Below the pieces are notes generated by a model. It did no database searches. It was not told where the DNA came from and saw only the letters and a program-made list of their open reading frames with translations. From Dipteris shenzhenensis (lineage: Eukaryota; Polypodiophyta; Polypodiopsida; Gleicheniales), in NCBI GenBank assembly GCA_047967505.1, contig CM106538.1: a DNA stretch of 64,000 nt. The stretch is one strand, 5' to 3'. This document shows positions 22,601-34,600 of the stretch, in pieces. Positions within the stretch are counted from its first letter, which is position 1; each line of letters opens with the position of its first letter. The position numbers were made by a program, and so were the translations under genes.

Positions 22601-25600
22601 TCTACCACCACCTAACAGTGCTTATGGGCACCTAATTGTGCCTCTAGCACACACACATAGAACCTAAGGTGTGCCTGGGGCATACACCTTGAGATATCCC
22701 ATCAAACCCCCCCTCAAGGGAATGCCTCAGGCTATGTCAAGGATACATCTAGTCTCATAGTTTCTCATGCCATCTCATGGTGCTATGGCTAGGATCTCAT
22801 GCTAGCAAGGGTTCCCAAGGGTGTGAAGTAAACAAAGGGATACATAAGACCTTCCAATGGTTATCTCCCCTGCATGTACATGCACACAATGTCTGCAGGA
22901 GGTACCATGGAGTAAAACACATACACATGGCCTACATCATATGGTGACCAGAGGTGTTTACAAAGAACACAATAGTTTATTCCATTCATTTTGGAGGACT
23001 ATCCAGGTAGAGTGCCTTGACTCAACATAAAAGAGAGATTTGGAGCATATATGGAGATTGTTCAAAAAGCATAATCATCATAGGAGGCCTCATCTTGTGG
23101 AGGCACATCAATTGGCAGTTTCTGGTTTTGTAGTTGCTTCCTTTTTGGCTTTACAAAACTTTTCATGGTGATTGTTTTTGCCACAATATTTGCAAGGATT
23201 GATCTTGAAGCAATCTTTTGAGAGGTGATTAGTCTTCCCACAATGTTTGCAAGGTTGAAACTTGCCCATTTGAGTTTTTATGGCATAGGCTGTGTCATTG
23301 CCTCTCCGGAGTTCCTTGTGCCTTTCTTCTTCTTGAAGAGCAGTAATAAGACCTTCAAGAGTAGGATTAGGAAGATTTTTCAATGTGGTAACAACATGAT
23401 CATAATCTTCAAGCATACTTTTGAGCAATACTGCCATTGCATCATCTGTAGTGATTGGAGAGTTGATAGAAGCAAGTTGAGTCATGAGACTCCGCATGTG
23501 ATTGACATGAGCAGCCAAGGGAGTGCCACTAGTCATCTTCAATTCAAAGAAAGCAATCTTAAGTGACAATTTTGAGATGTGAGAGCTAGCACCAAAAATA
23601 ATATCAAGCTTCTGCCAAGCTTCAGAAGGAGACTCCAAATCAGAAATGTGATGAATATAGTCATCTCCTAAGCCAAGAGCAATAATGCCATAGGCTTTCT
23701 CCTCTCTAGCATGATCTCGTGTCGGGCGTGTAGGAGCTAAGGATTCTCTAGCATTAGAGGCTGTTGAAGAAGAAGTTAAAGCAGGTTTGACAAGCCCCCA
23801 GAGGTTTTTCCTCATCAATGAAAACTTAACTTTCATCTGCCATGTGTGAAAGCCTTTACCATTGAACTTATCAATATTCAAGAAGGTAGCCATGAGAGGG
23901 TCTAACCCAAAATGGGCAGTGTCTACTCTCTTACAAGGCTAGAAAGAGTTGAAAAGCTTCAAAGTACAAGCATTTAGTGTAGCAAAGACTTGTAACCAAA
24001 TTCCATACTAAAAATCATAATGGAAATGATACTTCAACTTGTATGCTTCATAGAGGTGGCTAAATGAAAGTATTCCAAGCAAATCCAGGTATAGCAACCT
24101 AACGGAAAGTTGTAGCCACAATTATACTGATGCTATTCAACACTTTAAAACATTCGAAATACCAAAGTAGCATCTAATGTAGCACCAAACTCACAACATT
24201 GTCAAAAATGTCCAAAACAGAGGCCTGATCTTGGAGGGCTTCTATCTCACTCTTCATAGCAAAGAAAAGAGAGCTTTCTAGGTAGAAATAAAGCTGGTAT
24301 ACCAGAGAAGAGCCACTGAAGAAGAAAGGCGAAATGCCGCGTCACGTCGCCATAGCCAGGAGCTTGTTCGTCTGTTTCTCCCTCCCTGGTGGACCATTTC
24401 ACTTCAAATCTGGACAGGGGCTAGCTCATGCTGTTGTGCAAGCGTGGCTCAGAGGAATTTTGAAATGGTTGCTCTAGCAAGTCGTATTGCATGAAATAGC
24501 GTCAGGAAGAAGGCGGCTGTTGCGCAGGTCTATGGGCACCATTGCCTAATTGCTCTGACGTGGAAGGTCGCCCATATGAAGGGTCTCTCCAGCCAGAAGG
24601 ACTCTGGGAATGGTTGCTTGTAGGTAGAGAACTCAGCCCTCCAAGTGGTTGGGTAGAAAGGGGCAAAATGGAGAGGAAGGTGAAGAAGAAGAAGAAGAAG
24701 AAGAAGATGATGATGATGACATGGCATAAATGGGCTCAAGGAGGATCATAGTGCTCTGATACCATGTTGGAGAAGTGAAAGGAAAGCATGAAGCTGAACA
24801 CGAAATGAGAGAATGCATTAGAATGAAGAAGGGTGAGGTCCATATGTAGGCACCTCTACATGAGCCACCAAACTCCACAATCATCTCCTCAATCAGCTCC
24901 TAGAATCTCTCAATCATCCTATGTGGCATCTACCACAACCTAACAGTGCTTATGGGCACCTAACTGTGCCTCTAGCACACACACATAGAACCTAAGGTGT
25001 GCCTGGGGCATACACCTTGAGATATCCCATCAGAGATGGCACTATCAGCCCCAATCCTTTCTTTTTGGCTCTTGAGCTTTTCATGCATTGCATGTTGTAA
25101 CCCGTATTCCCGTATGGAGCTTGCTCTAACGGTTTTCTTTAATACTTAATAGAAGTCTCTTTTTTGAAAAAAAAAAAAGGGGGGGACGACCTCAATTTGC
25201 AGAACAGAAACTGGATCCCATGATCTGATGCACTATTAATATCTATACTCCTCCGTGCATATGGGTTCATTCGTGATTGCAGCAACAAAAATGCAAGAGG
25301 AGCAGGTAGTTGGAATGCAATGGGTCAACAGAGTTTTCATGAAGAGAATGCCACCCTAATGCAATAAACAAATGTTGCCTCCCTGACGACTTAAGCTCAC
25401 ATTACAGGTTTCTACAATAAATGACAACTCTAATTTGCCCACTTGGCTCTCAAATTTTGTATGAATAATTAAATCTGAATTGTTGGAAATATTGGCATAT
25501 TAAGGCGCTGCCAATGTAATAATTAATTAGAAGGGTAGGGGCACTTTTTTCCTTATCTAAGGTTTTAATAGTTAGCGGTTGAGTTTGGGGGGGTGGCTTT

Positions 25601-28600
25601 TAACCCTAGTTTAGGTTGTCCTAAGGTCCTATCATCTTGACAAGCCTTGTATTTCATTCTCGTAACATTGACTCTCGTTTTCTCCACTGCCAATCCTCCC
25701 ACCATGTTTCACATTTGGTATCAGCTCCAGGTTTCCCTAGCACCCCATGGATCTCCCTGCTCCATTCCAGCACCTCCCAAGCTCCATTTCAAGTTAGGGG
25801 GCACAATTTTGTTGCAAGAAATACTATTGTACGTTTGTTTTGGATCAGTCGCTTGCTGTGCAGCTGCTGTACAACCTTTCTCTGTTCAGCTACCACCTCC
25901 ACAGGGCCAGTTGCCTCACCAGTGGGATTGTTATTGCAGGAAGAATAGATAAGAAAGAACATGTATGTTGCTGTGCATGATGGGGATCAAGCCTTGTTAA
26001 AGGCAAAAAAAAACTTCATTTGGTGGCATTAGTTGAGGACTGATTCAGCTCAGCCATCGAAGAAAATTTCAAATCGCTGAAGGTTTGAAAAAAGCCAGCC
26101 TGTTTCCAGAGAAACCAGCTCATTGCCTAGGGAATCTCCAAAAAATGGGCTAATAGCTAGGGTGGGGGACTGTACAACAAGTGACTACCTCTCGCAGTAA
26201 TGACATAGAAGATATGTGCAGGCCGAGCGTTGCAGAAACACTTGGCGGTGACGGTCTCTCTACAACCTGGAGTCCAGTGGTCCCATATGGCACGATAATA
26301 TCCTGCCAAATGGCAACCAAGGTGGCCGTAGGCAGAACCCAATGTTCTCCCATCACATTTGTTCCAAGCAGTGATGTTGGACAGGGTTTCCCATACGCTT
26401 TCCTTTGGAGAAGGCGGAGGGCGTACGGGAGGAGGGTCGCCTCAATGCCGAGAACACGCTGGCCCTTAATCCTGTAAGCTGGAGAGCATAGGTCGATGGA
26501 GAAGGCATGACTCCCTTTGTCAGGCATGCAACCATCCCCCAAGTGGTCTCACTGCATCCTTTGTATGCTGGCCACGATGCGGAGGGCTCCCATCTGAATC
26601 CTCTACGCTACTGGCAGCCCCAAAGACAAAGCGGAATCGTCTCTTGATCTCTGTCCATGCAACAATGGCATCTACCATCTACTTGCATCTGCTCTAGCCA
26701 CGAGCCACTAGGCAAGCCTCCATGTGCCACCATCCAAAAGGCATAGGAAATCTTCCGAGGCCCGTGGCTGGTCTGCAGTTGTGACAAAAAGCGTGAAACG
26801 ATCTCCAAGGGAACCTTTTGCTCCAACCAAGGCCACTCCCTAGATGGGGACGAGGCTGCCGCCTCTAGGTGTAGACACCACCCAATCTGAGTTGCATGGG
26901 GGGAAAAGGGCACCTCCTCTACCCCGTCCGACTACCGTATCCAAATTGGCCAAAACCACCCCCTTGGATTTCATTGTATCTCTATGAGAGGCTGGCCCTT
27001 CCATAACCAAAGGCACCATCTCACCCCATCTTGCCTCGTCGAGACTGGGATTGGATTTCAAGCCTCGTGCTCTCATAATGGTCTATGACCCGCTAGGATG
27101 TTGGATCCTGCTCTCTGAGGAACTCTATAGATGCTAAATCCTGTCTCAACGTGCTCTCTCAATCCTGCATAGTGTGCCGCCCGCCATCGTAGAGCTTGGG
27201 ACTAAAGCTTCTCACTGTTCCTTTAGATCAAATCTGCCACCCATGTAGCACATCCTTTCTCGGGAGAACTGTCATGTGCACGGATTGGTATCTGACGTGT
27301 ACTAGGTACACAGAACTAGCTCAGGTTAGCCTGGGGAGGCTTAGAGCTAGGCAGGCTTGATTCTCGGGTTGAGTGGCAAGGGTACGGACCAGTTAGAGGT
27401 CTTCGCTATTTTTGGCGCTTGGGGCCCGAGTCTATATAAGGGGCCCAGAGGTTCAGTTCTCAGTGAGCCGATGGGAGCAAGTTTCGTTCCTAGGTGCTAG
27501 GTCTGATCCTGGATTGAGTCGCGGACGCGTGCCTGCATCTTAGCGTAGCCCAAGGCCCAGTGGCAGATCCAGGGCTTCACAGCGCCACCTGGTGGTATGG
27601 GACACCAGGCTGGTTTGGATCTGATTGGGAGTTCGTGCCAGTAGCTCAGCTCGTGGCTTGGAGGGGACATCTTCTGATTCGGGATCACATCCCGTAGATG
27701 TCATGGTTGGGTGGTGAGCAGCCTGCTCAGATCTGATGTTGTGTGTGGTTGTTTTGCAGATCAGGGGTTTCAGGAGTGCTAGGATGTGTCAGTTGGTATC
27801 AGAGCCGGCTCCTGAGGTAGGAACTTCTGATGCGAGAACTTTTGACGAGTTTTTCCTCCAGGTATGCCCTAAATTTCGAAATTTTGTTGCTGCGTTTTTG
27901 CTGGATACCTGGGATAGGAGGGGTGGAGAGATATCTGGGAAAAGGAAGAAGAAAAGGAGAGAGAAAAATCGAGATCCCTGAAGGCCTGTGAGAGAAGGCT
28001 GTAGGAAGGGGAGAGAGAGCAGAAAGGTAGGAGAGAGAGGCGAAAAAGCTGAAAGGGAGGTGTAGAGGTGACGCCCAGGGCAGTACGGAATCAGGCGGGG
28101 GCAAGGAGAGGCTCGTAGGGCAGCGAACAGGCTGAGTACAGCCTGCGCAGAGGGTGTTTTTTTCGAAAAAGCACCCCCTCTAAAGCTAGGGGAGCTTGGC
28201 CTTTTTTGGAAGTAGTGCTTCCAAATAAGGCTGCCCTGCTCCCTATATAGATGGGGGCAGGGTACCAGCCTACCCACAAGCCTAGCCTAGAGCCTCGAAG
28301 CAGCTCCTTGAATTGCGAGCCAGCCTGTGCCAGCCTGCGTCAGCCGTACTTGCCTGCGCCAGCTCTACTTCTGCACCGTACAGCCTGCAGCGTCCGTACA
28401 CTGCCAGCGTCAGCCTGCGACAGCCATCATAGGCTCTGCATCAGCACCGTACGGAACTGTACGGAATACCCTGCGCCAGCCTACGCCGCAGTCAGCGCCA
28501 GCTGTACAGATCCCGCTGCAGCGAGCCCTGCGTCAGCACTCCCTGCACCAAAAAAGTACCCGCAGACTGTACGGACGCCGTACAGTCCACGTCAGCGACC

Positions 28601-31600
28601 GTACAGTCCACGTCAGCGACTGTACAGTCCACGTCAGTGGCCGTACAGTCCACGTCAGCAGACCGTACAGCCACTTCAGCAGCGCGTGTATCCGGTTGCG
28701 GGTTCGGAAAGGTCTCGGGATTCGTGGGCTTCTGATTCGCCAGGTTCCAGCATCTCCTTCTGTCAGCATCCTTCGGGACGGTTTTCTTCTGCTCCATTCT
28801 CCTCTGTGCTTCGTTTCAGTCAATTATTTCTCTCAGTTTGTATTCAAATTAGATTTCAGCCATGTCTGATGCTCCAAATCCCAAGTTCACCATGGGAGAG
28901 CAGGACTTGGATTACACTCCTGTGGGAGAGGAGGATTAGGGTCTCTATGACGACCTGATAACCAAAAAGGCCTTCAGTGAATTTACGACTGCTCTAGATG
29001 GAAAATTTGAGCAGGTCAATGCAAATCAATCGGGGTTGACACAGCAACTCCAGGGGATTCAAGCAACTCTTACCCTTCTGGCTAGCACTGTACAGGCACT
29101 CACGCATGTGGATGCCATGGCTTCAGTGCTAGGCCCGAATATAACTCCAGATCCTTTTCCGGGTGACCAAAAGTCAAGAACAAAGGAGGTAGTTGACACT
29201 TGGTTACACAAGTGGCAGGTACACTTCCAATTCCACCCCTATCCAGATGAGAAAAAGATCCAGCTTGCAGCAGGGTTTATGTCAGGTAAAGCCTTGCTAT
29301 GGTGGAAAGAACTCCAGCCTAAGCCTGATACTTGGACAGATTTTGAGGGCATCTTCAGGAAGGAGTTCCTGAAGAAGGAGGATGACTACGATATCGTTGG
29401 CAAGCTCAAGGCCCTTGATATGTCAAAATTAAACTTGACCTTTGAAGTTTATCTTCAAAGATTTCGGGATCTGCAAACCAGGGCCACTAAAATGGATCCA
29501 GTGACCTTGTTAGGTTTCTTCGTGGATGGTTTGCCAGACTCCTACAAGTTGTAAATAAAGAACAACAAGTGCACAACGTTGCAGGAGGCCATGACATATG
29601 CATGCATATATGATGATACCATGGCCGGTACCAAGGCAACCACAGTTACCGATACGAGTGGAAAGAACAAACGCAAGTTCTTTCAGCATACGATTGGTAT
29701 TGCGGAGATGAAGTCTACGGACAACGCCTCCAGGAAAAGCTTAACTCCAGCAAAGAATGGTAAAGCCCGTTTCCTTCGCACTCTGAGGCTCAAGAAAGAA
29801 GGACGATGCTTCTATTGCGAGGAGCGGGGCCACACAAAGAATGAGTGTCCTAAGCGGAAGAACCAAAAGTTGGTGCTAGGACCGAAGCTCCAGGCGGGTC
29901 CACGCATCGCAGCCAAGGGAGCAAACCAAGTCGCGATGACAGGTATTTCAGTAAATGTCATTACCTGCCCACTCTCTTGTAATTGTACTTTCAATACTTC
30001 GTTGTTTGGTTCCCATGATCTTTTCTGAGTTTATGGAGAAGTTAGGGACCAATAGGTTCACATTCTCTTTGATCCGGGCAGCTCTCACAATTTTGTTAAT
30101 TACAAATTTGTGCAGAAGATGGAGCTGTCCACAGTACCTAGCGACCACACCTATGAGGTGCAGCTTCCAGCTGGGAAGCAGTTTTGGGATCGCAAGGTTG
30201 AAGCGCTTCCTATCCGGATTCAGGCCTACACGGGAGCTCTTATATGTTATGTTATGCATCTGGAGCATGTAGACTTGTTGATCGGGATAGAGTGGTTTAA
30301 AACCCACAATATTCAGATCGGATGGAAGGAGCATACGCTTTCTTTTGTAGATACGGACACCCAATTTTGTATTCAGTGTGATCAAATTCCCCCTTCTCAG
30401 GGGCCTATTGTATCTGCGATTCAGCTTCGGAATATATTAAATAATTCTCATTATGATGTCTATCAATGTGTTTTGATTCCACTTTCTTCATTTGTTGTTT
30501 CGGTAATTAACAAGAATGAATTAAGTGTGTTTGAACACCGTGAATTGAGAATGTTGTTAGATAATTTTAAGGACGTATTCCCAGCTCAATTGCCGGAAGG
30601 TTTACCTCCAGAACGGGCAGTAGATCATCGCATAGACTTAGTCCCAGGGGCTCAACCTATCAGTGTATCACCTTATAGGATGAGCCAGGTAGAGGAGGAT
30701 GAGTTAGCTATCCAGCTTCAGGATTACCTGAATATGGGCAATATCCGCCCGAGTAAATCACCTTGGGGTGCACCTGTCCTCTTAAGAAAGAAGAAAGATT
30801 CTTCCTGGAGAATGTGTATAGATTATAAACGATTAAATAAAGTCACAATTAAGAACCGCTATCCTTTACCTCGTTCCGATGATTTGATAGACCGTTTGGC
30901 CGGAGCGAAGTATTTCACTAAGATTGATTTGCGTACGGGTTATCATCAAATCCGTATCTATGCTAAACACATAGATAGGACCGCATTCTGGACTAGGTAT
31001 GGTCATTACGAGTTCCTCGTATTACCTTTTGGTTTGACCAATGCTCCTGCTACTTTTCAGCAGATGATGAACGATTTGTTCAGGGATTTTCTGGGCAAAT
31101 TTGTTGTAGTGTTCTTAGATGATATCTTGGTATATAGTAAATCGCTTGAGGATCACATAGGACACCTCCGGGTTGTTTTAGTTGTTCTAAGACAGCATAA
31201 GCTTTATGCCAAGATGAGTAAATGTGACTTCTTTATGAAGGAGATCATTTACTTAGGACACAAGATTTCTTCTGAAGGTATTAGCATTGATTTGGATCGT
31301 ATCCAGAAGGTTTTAGAATGGCCTATCCCTCAGACTGTGAAACAACTTCGTTCTTTCCTAGGATTTATGGTATTTCTTCGGAAGTCAGTGCGTGATTATT
31401 CACATATCACGGCACCCTTGACCAACATATTGAAAGGTCGTGAACGCAGGTCTACCCAGCCAATCTCTTGGAATGATGCCATGAACAAGGCTTTTGAAAC
31501 CTTGAAGTTTTCTATCAAGGAAGCACCTGTTCTTGCATTACCCGATCCTACCCGGCCTTATGTTTTAGAGGCCGATGCGAGTGATTATGCGATTGGGGCA

Positions 31601-34600
31601 GCTCTATTCCAAGAGGGCAGGCCTGTAGCTTTCGAGAGTAAGAAGCTAGACGACACTCAGTATCGTTGGCCCACACTCGAGAAGGAGCTTTATGCTGTAG
31701 TGTATGCTCTTAAGGTTTGGAGACACTACTTGTATGGTTCAAATTTCCTTGTATTGACTGATCATCAGTCAATTAAGTATGTGTGTGATGGCTCAGAATT
31801 GAGAGGAAGGAAAGCTAGATGGGCAGAATTAATGCAGGATTTTGATTTCGAAATACGTTATCGTAAGGGTTCGTTGAATAGTGTGGCGGATGCCTTAAGT
31901 CGAGTTAAGTTTGTAAATGCTTTGTCATTTACGGAAATATCCTCAGACCTATTTCAATCCTTGAGAGGGCTATACGCAACTGATAGTCATTTCAGTTCTT
32001 ATTGGCAGAGAGTCCAGGATGGGAGCTCCATGGTTGACCAGGACTCAGGGATTGTGCCACCTAGGATACAGGCGGCGGGAGGTCAGTGGATGATTAGGAA
32101 CGGCTTGCTGTTCCGGAATGAAAAGATTTGTGTGCCTGATGTTCTGGACCTTAAATCCAAGATTCTTTGGGAGTGTCATGATGCTCCTAGTGCGGGACAT
32201 CCAGGTATACATAGGACTCTGTCTCTTGTGAAGCATACCTTTTATTGGCCTAAGATGCGTGCATTTATAGAGAACTATGTAGTAGGTTGCCGGGTTTGTC
32301 AGGTTACTAAGGCTGAACGCCTTAGAAGCGCGGGCTTATTACAGCCTTTACAGATTCCAGGTAATAAATGGGAAAGTATTTCCATGGATTTTATTACTGG
32401 TTTGCCTCGAACGCGCAAGGGTCATGACTCTATTTGGGTCATAGTCGACCGTTTGACAAAAATGGCAAGATTCTTACCTACAAGAACAACTATTTCAGCT
32501 GTTCAGTTGGCTCACGAGTTTGTGGACCACTTGTTCAAGCTGTATGGTTTGCCATCTGACATAGTCAGTGACAGGGACTCAAAGTTTACAAGTAACTTTT
32601 GGACACTTGTTTTTGAGAAGTTGGAAACTACTGTAAGTATGAGTTCCTCGGATCATGCACAATCCGATGGCAGTACAGAGAAGGTCAACCAGTTGGTTGA
32701 AGACATGCTTCGGGCATATGTATCTAAGAGACAGTCTTCATGGGAAGATTATCTACCTATGATTGAATTTGCTTACAACAGTGCAAAGCATTCTAGTACA
32801 GGTTACAGTCCTTTTATGCTTATGTACGGGTTTCAACCTAAGTCACCAGTTATGGTTGGATTAAAAGGGATTCAAAATGATGCTGCTAAGAATTTCTTGC
32901 TAGATATGCAGGAAATGTTGCAGTTTGCCAAGGAGTCTATTAGGAGTGCCCAAGATCGGGACAGATTTTATGCTAATAGACATCGTTCACCCAGAGAGTT
33001 CTCTGAAGGAACGATGGTATATTTGAGAATTCCTAAGGAATCCAAGAGCCTAAGTACTGGTTTGGTTCTGAAATTATCCCCCAGATACTGTGGCCCATTC
33101 AAGGTCATTAAACGAATTGGACCAGTTGCATATTGACTAGAATTGCCTTTTGATGTTAAAGTACATCCAGTCTTTCATGTCAGTAGACTGAAAGAAGTCT
33201 TGGGTGCAGATGATCAACTTGTTTCTCCTCATGAGATTATAGAAGTTACAGATTTAACTTTTATTCCTCACGAACCTGAATGTATTCTTGAATTTCGCGA
33301 AAGACAGATCCGTAATCGTACTATCACGGAATACAAGATCAAGTGGAAGGATCGTGTTGAGGAGGATGCAACATGGGAGACATTACAAAACCTCCAAAGA
33401 ACATTTCCAGATTTCTTAGCGAACTGAGGAGTGAGTTCTTAGAGGAGGGGGAGTATGTCATGTGCACGGATTGGTATCTGACGTGTACTAGGTACACAGA
33501 ACTAGCTCAGGTTAGCCTGGGGAGGCTTAGAGCTAGGTAGGCTTGATTCTCAGGTTGAGTGGCAAGGGTACGGACCAGTTAGAGGTCTTCGCTATTTTTG
33601 GCGCTTGGGGCCCGAGTCTATATAAAGGGCCCAGAGGTTCAGTTCTCAGTGAGCCGATGGGAGCAAGTTTTGTTCCTAGGTGCTAGGTCTGATCCTGGAT
33701 TGAGTCGCGGATGCGCGCCTGCATCTTAGCGTAGCCCAAGGCCCAGTGGCAGATCCAGGGCTTCACAGCGCCACCTGGTGGTATGGGACACCAGGCTGGT
33801 TTGGATCTGATTGGGAGTTCGTGCTAGTAGCTGAGCTCGTGGCTCGGAGGGGACATCTTCTGATTCAGGATCACATCCCGTAGATGTCATGGTTGGGTGG
33901 TGAGCAGCCTGCTCAGATCTGATGTTGTGTGTGGTTGTTTTGCAGATCAGGGGTTTCAGGAGTGCTGGGATGTGTCAAGAACTCTCTGGCTGTTGCTATA
34001 TCTCATGCACTGCATGCTGCACCTCCTCCTCTTGGAATAAGGCATAAGGTATACCAAACCCTTTCTAGGAAAGTCTACAACGGGGCTGCTCTAAGTGAAG
34101 TATGACGGGGGGAGCGATTTGACATCATCGTACCTGCCAAAATACCATTGGCCTCTCCTCCGTGCAATGCCCAATCTCGCACATAAAATCTATCAAGAGG
34201 CTCTAGCAAGCCATCCAGCCTCCACTCCCGAAGGAGAAAAGAAGGCTACTAGGAAGTCTGGAGAACTCTTCCTCTCTCCACGGGGCCCAACCACTGATTG
34301 CGAAAATGAACTTCTCTCACGTGCTCCTCTCTACAAGCATCTCTGAAAAGGAAGCTCCTCCTTGCTTGTCCTCCACGATTTCTAGGTTGTTGTAGTCACC
34401 TCCAACAACCGCACGAGTCAATGTCTGAGAGGCTCTAAGCCAGATGCCTTGAGAAAGCAAGGTGCTGCTATCGACAAGTAGGGTGTACACATTAGGTTCC
34501 CAATCCTAGAATCCCCCATCTGTGGATCCATCCAAACAGCCCGACCTATGATGAGCTCGCCTTGGTCAAACGCATCTATGGCTGCTGCTTGAGAAACTAA

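Larger units (their letters stand above)
22437..25032 (-). mobile_element. Gag-only LTR retrotransposon 2 (TR-GAG-like), TSD GAGAT
   Basis: 268-bp LTRs at 22437-22704 and 24765-25032 are flanked by GAGAT (22432-22436, 25033-25037). The element is 2,596 bp, minus orientation: 5' LTR at right, primer-binding site, leader with GAA/GAT microsatellite, one gag ORF, 3' LTR. No pol domains and no room for them. It is complete and uninterrupted, the best model of the family in this window. Confidence 0.95.
22360..25178 (+). mobile_element. LINE tail (subfamily B), split by gag-only element 2
   Basis: 22360-22436 (tgtatttcttcgagtttggag...) and 25038-25178 (ggcactatcagccccaatcc...) join into one LINE 3' end when the LTR element is removed. 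They match the uninterrupted copy at 48280-48475. It ends in a run of As. It carries the hairpin with CCGT/ACGG arms. Confidence 0.85.
27270..33977 (+). mobile_element. Complete Ty3/gypsy element, TSD AGAAC
   Basis: Two 522-bp LTRs (27270-27791, 33456-33977) differ at about 11 sites. The element is flanked by AGAAC at 27265-27269 and 33978-33982. In order: LTR, primer-binding site, ~1-kb leader with repeats, gag-pro-pol with C-terminal chromodomain, polypurine tract, LTR. The domain order RT-RNase H-integrase-chromodomain places it in the chromovirus group of Ty3/gypsy. Five in-frame stops make it unable to encode its own polyprotein. Confidence 0.96.

Noticed and set aside
28251-28958. 235-codon frame in the gypsy leader
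   Set aside because: It spans the 20-bp repeats and overlaps the gag start in another frame; the Arg/Pro/Ser content comes from the repeats.
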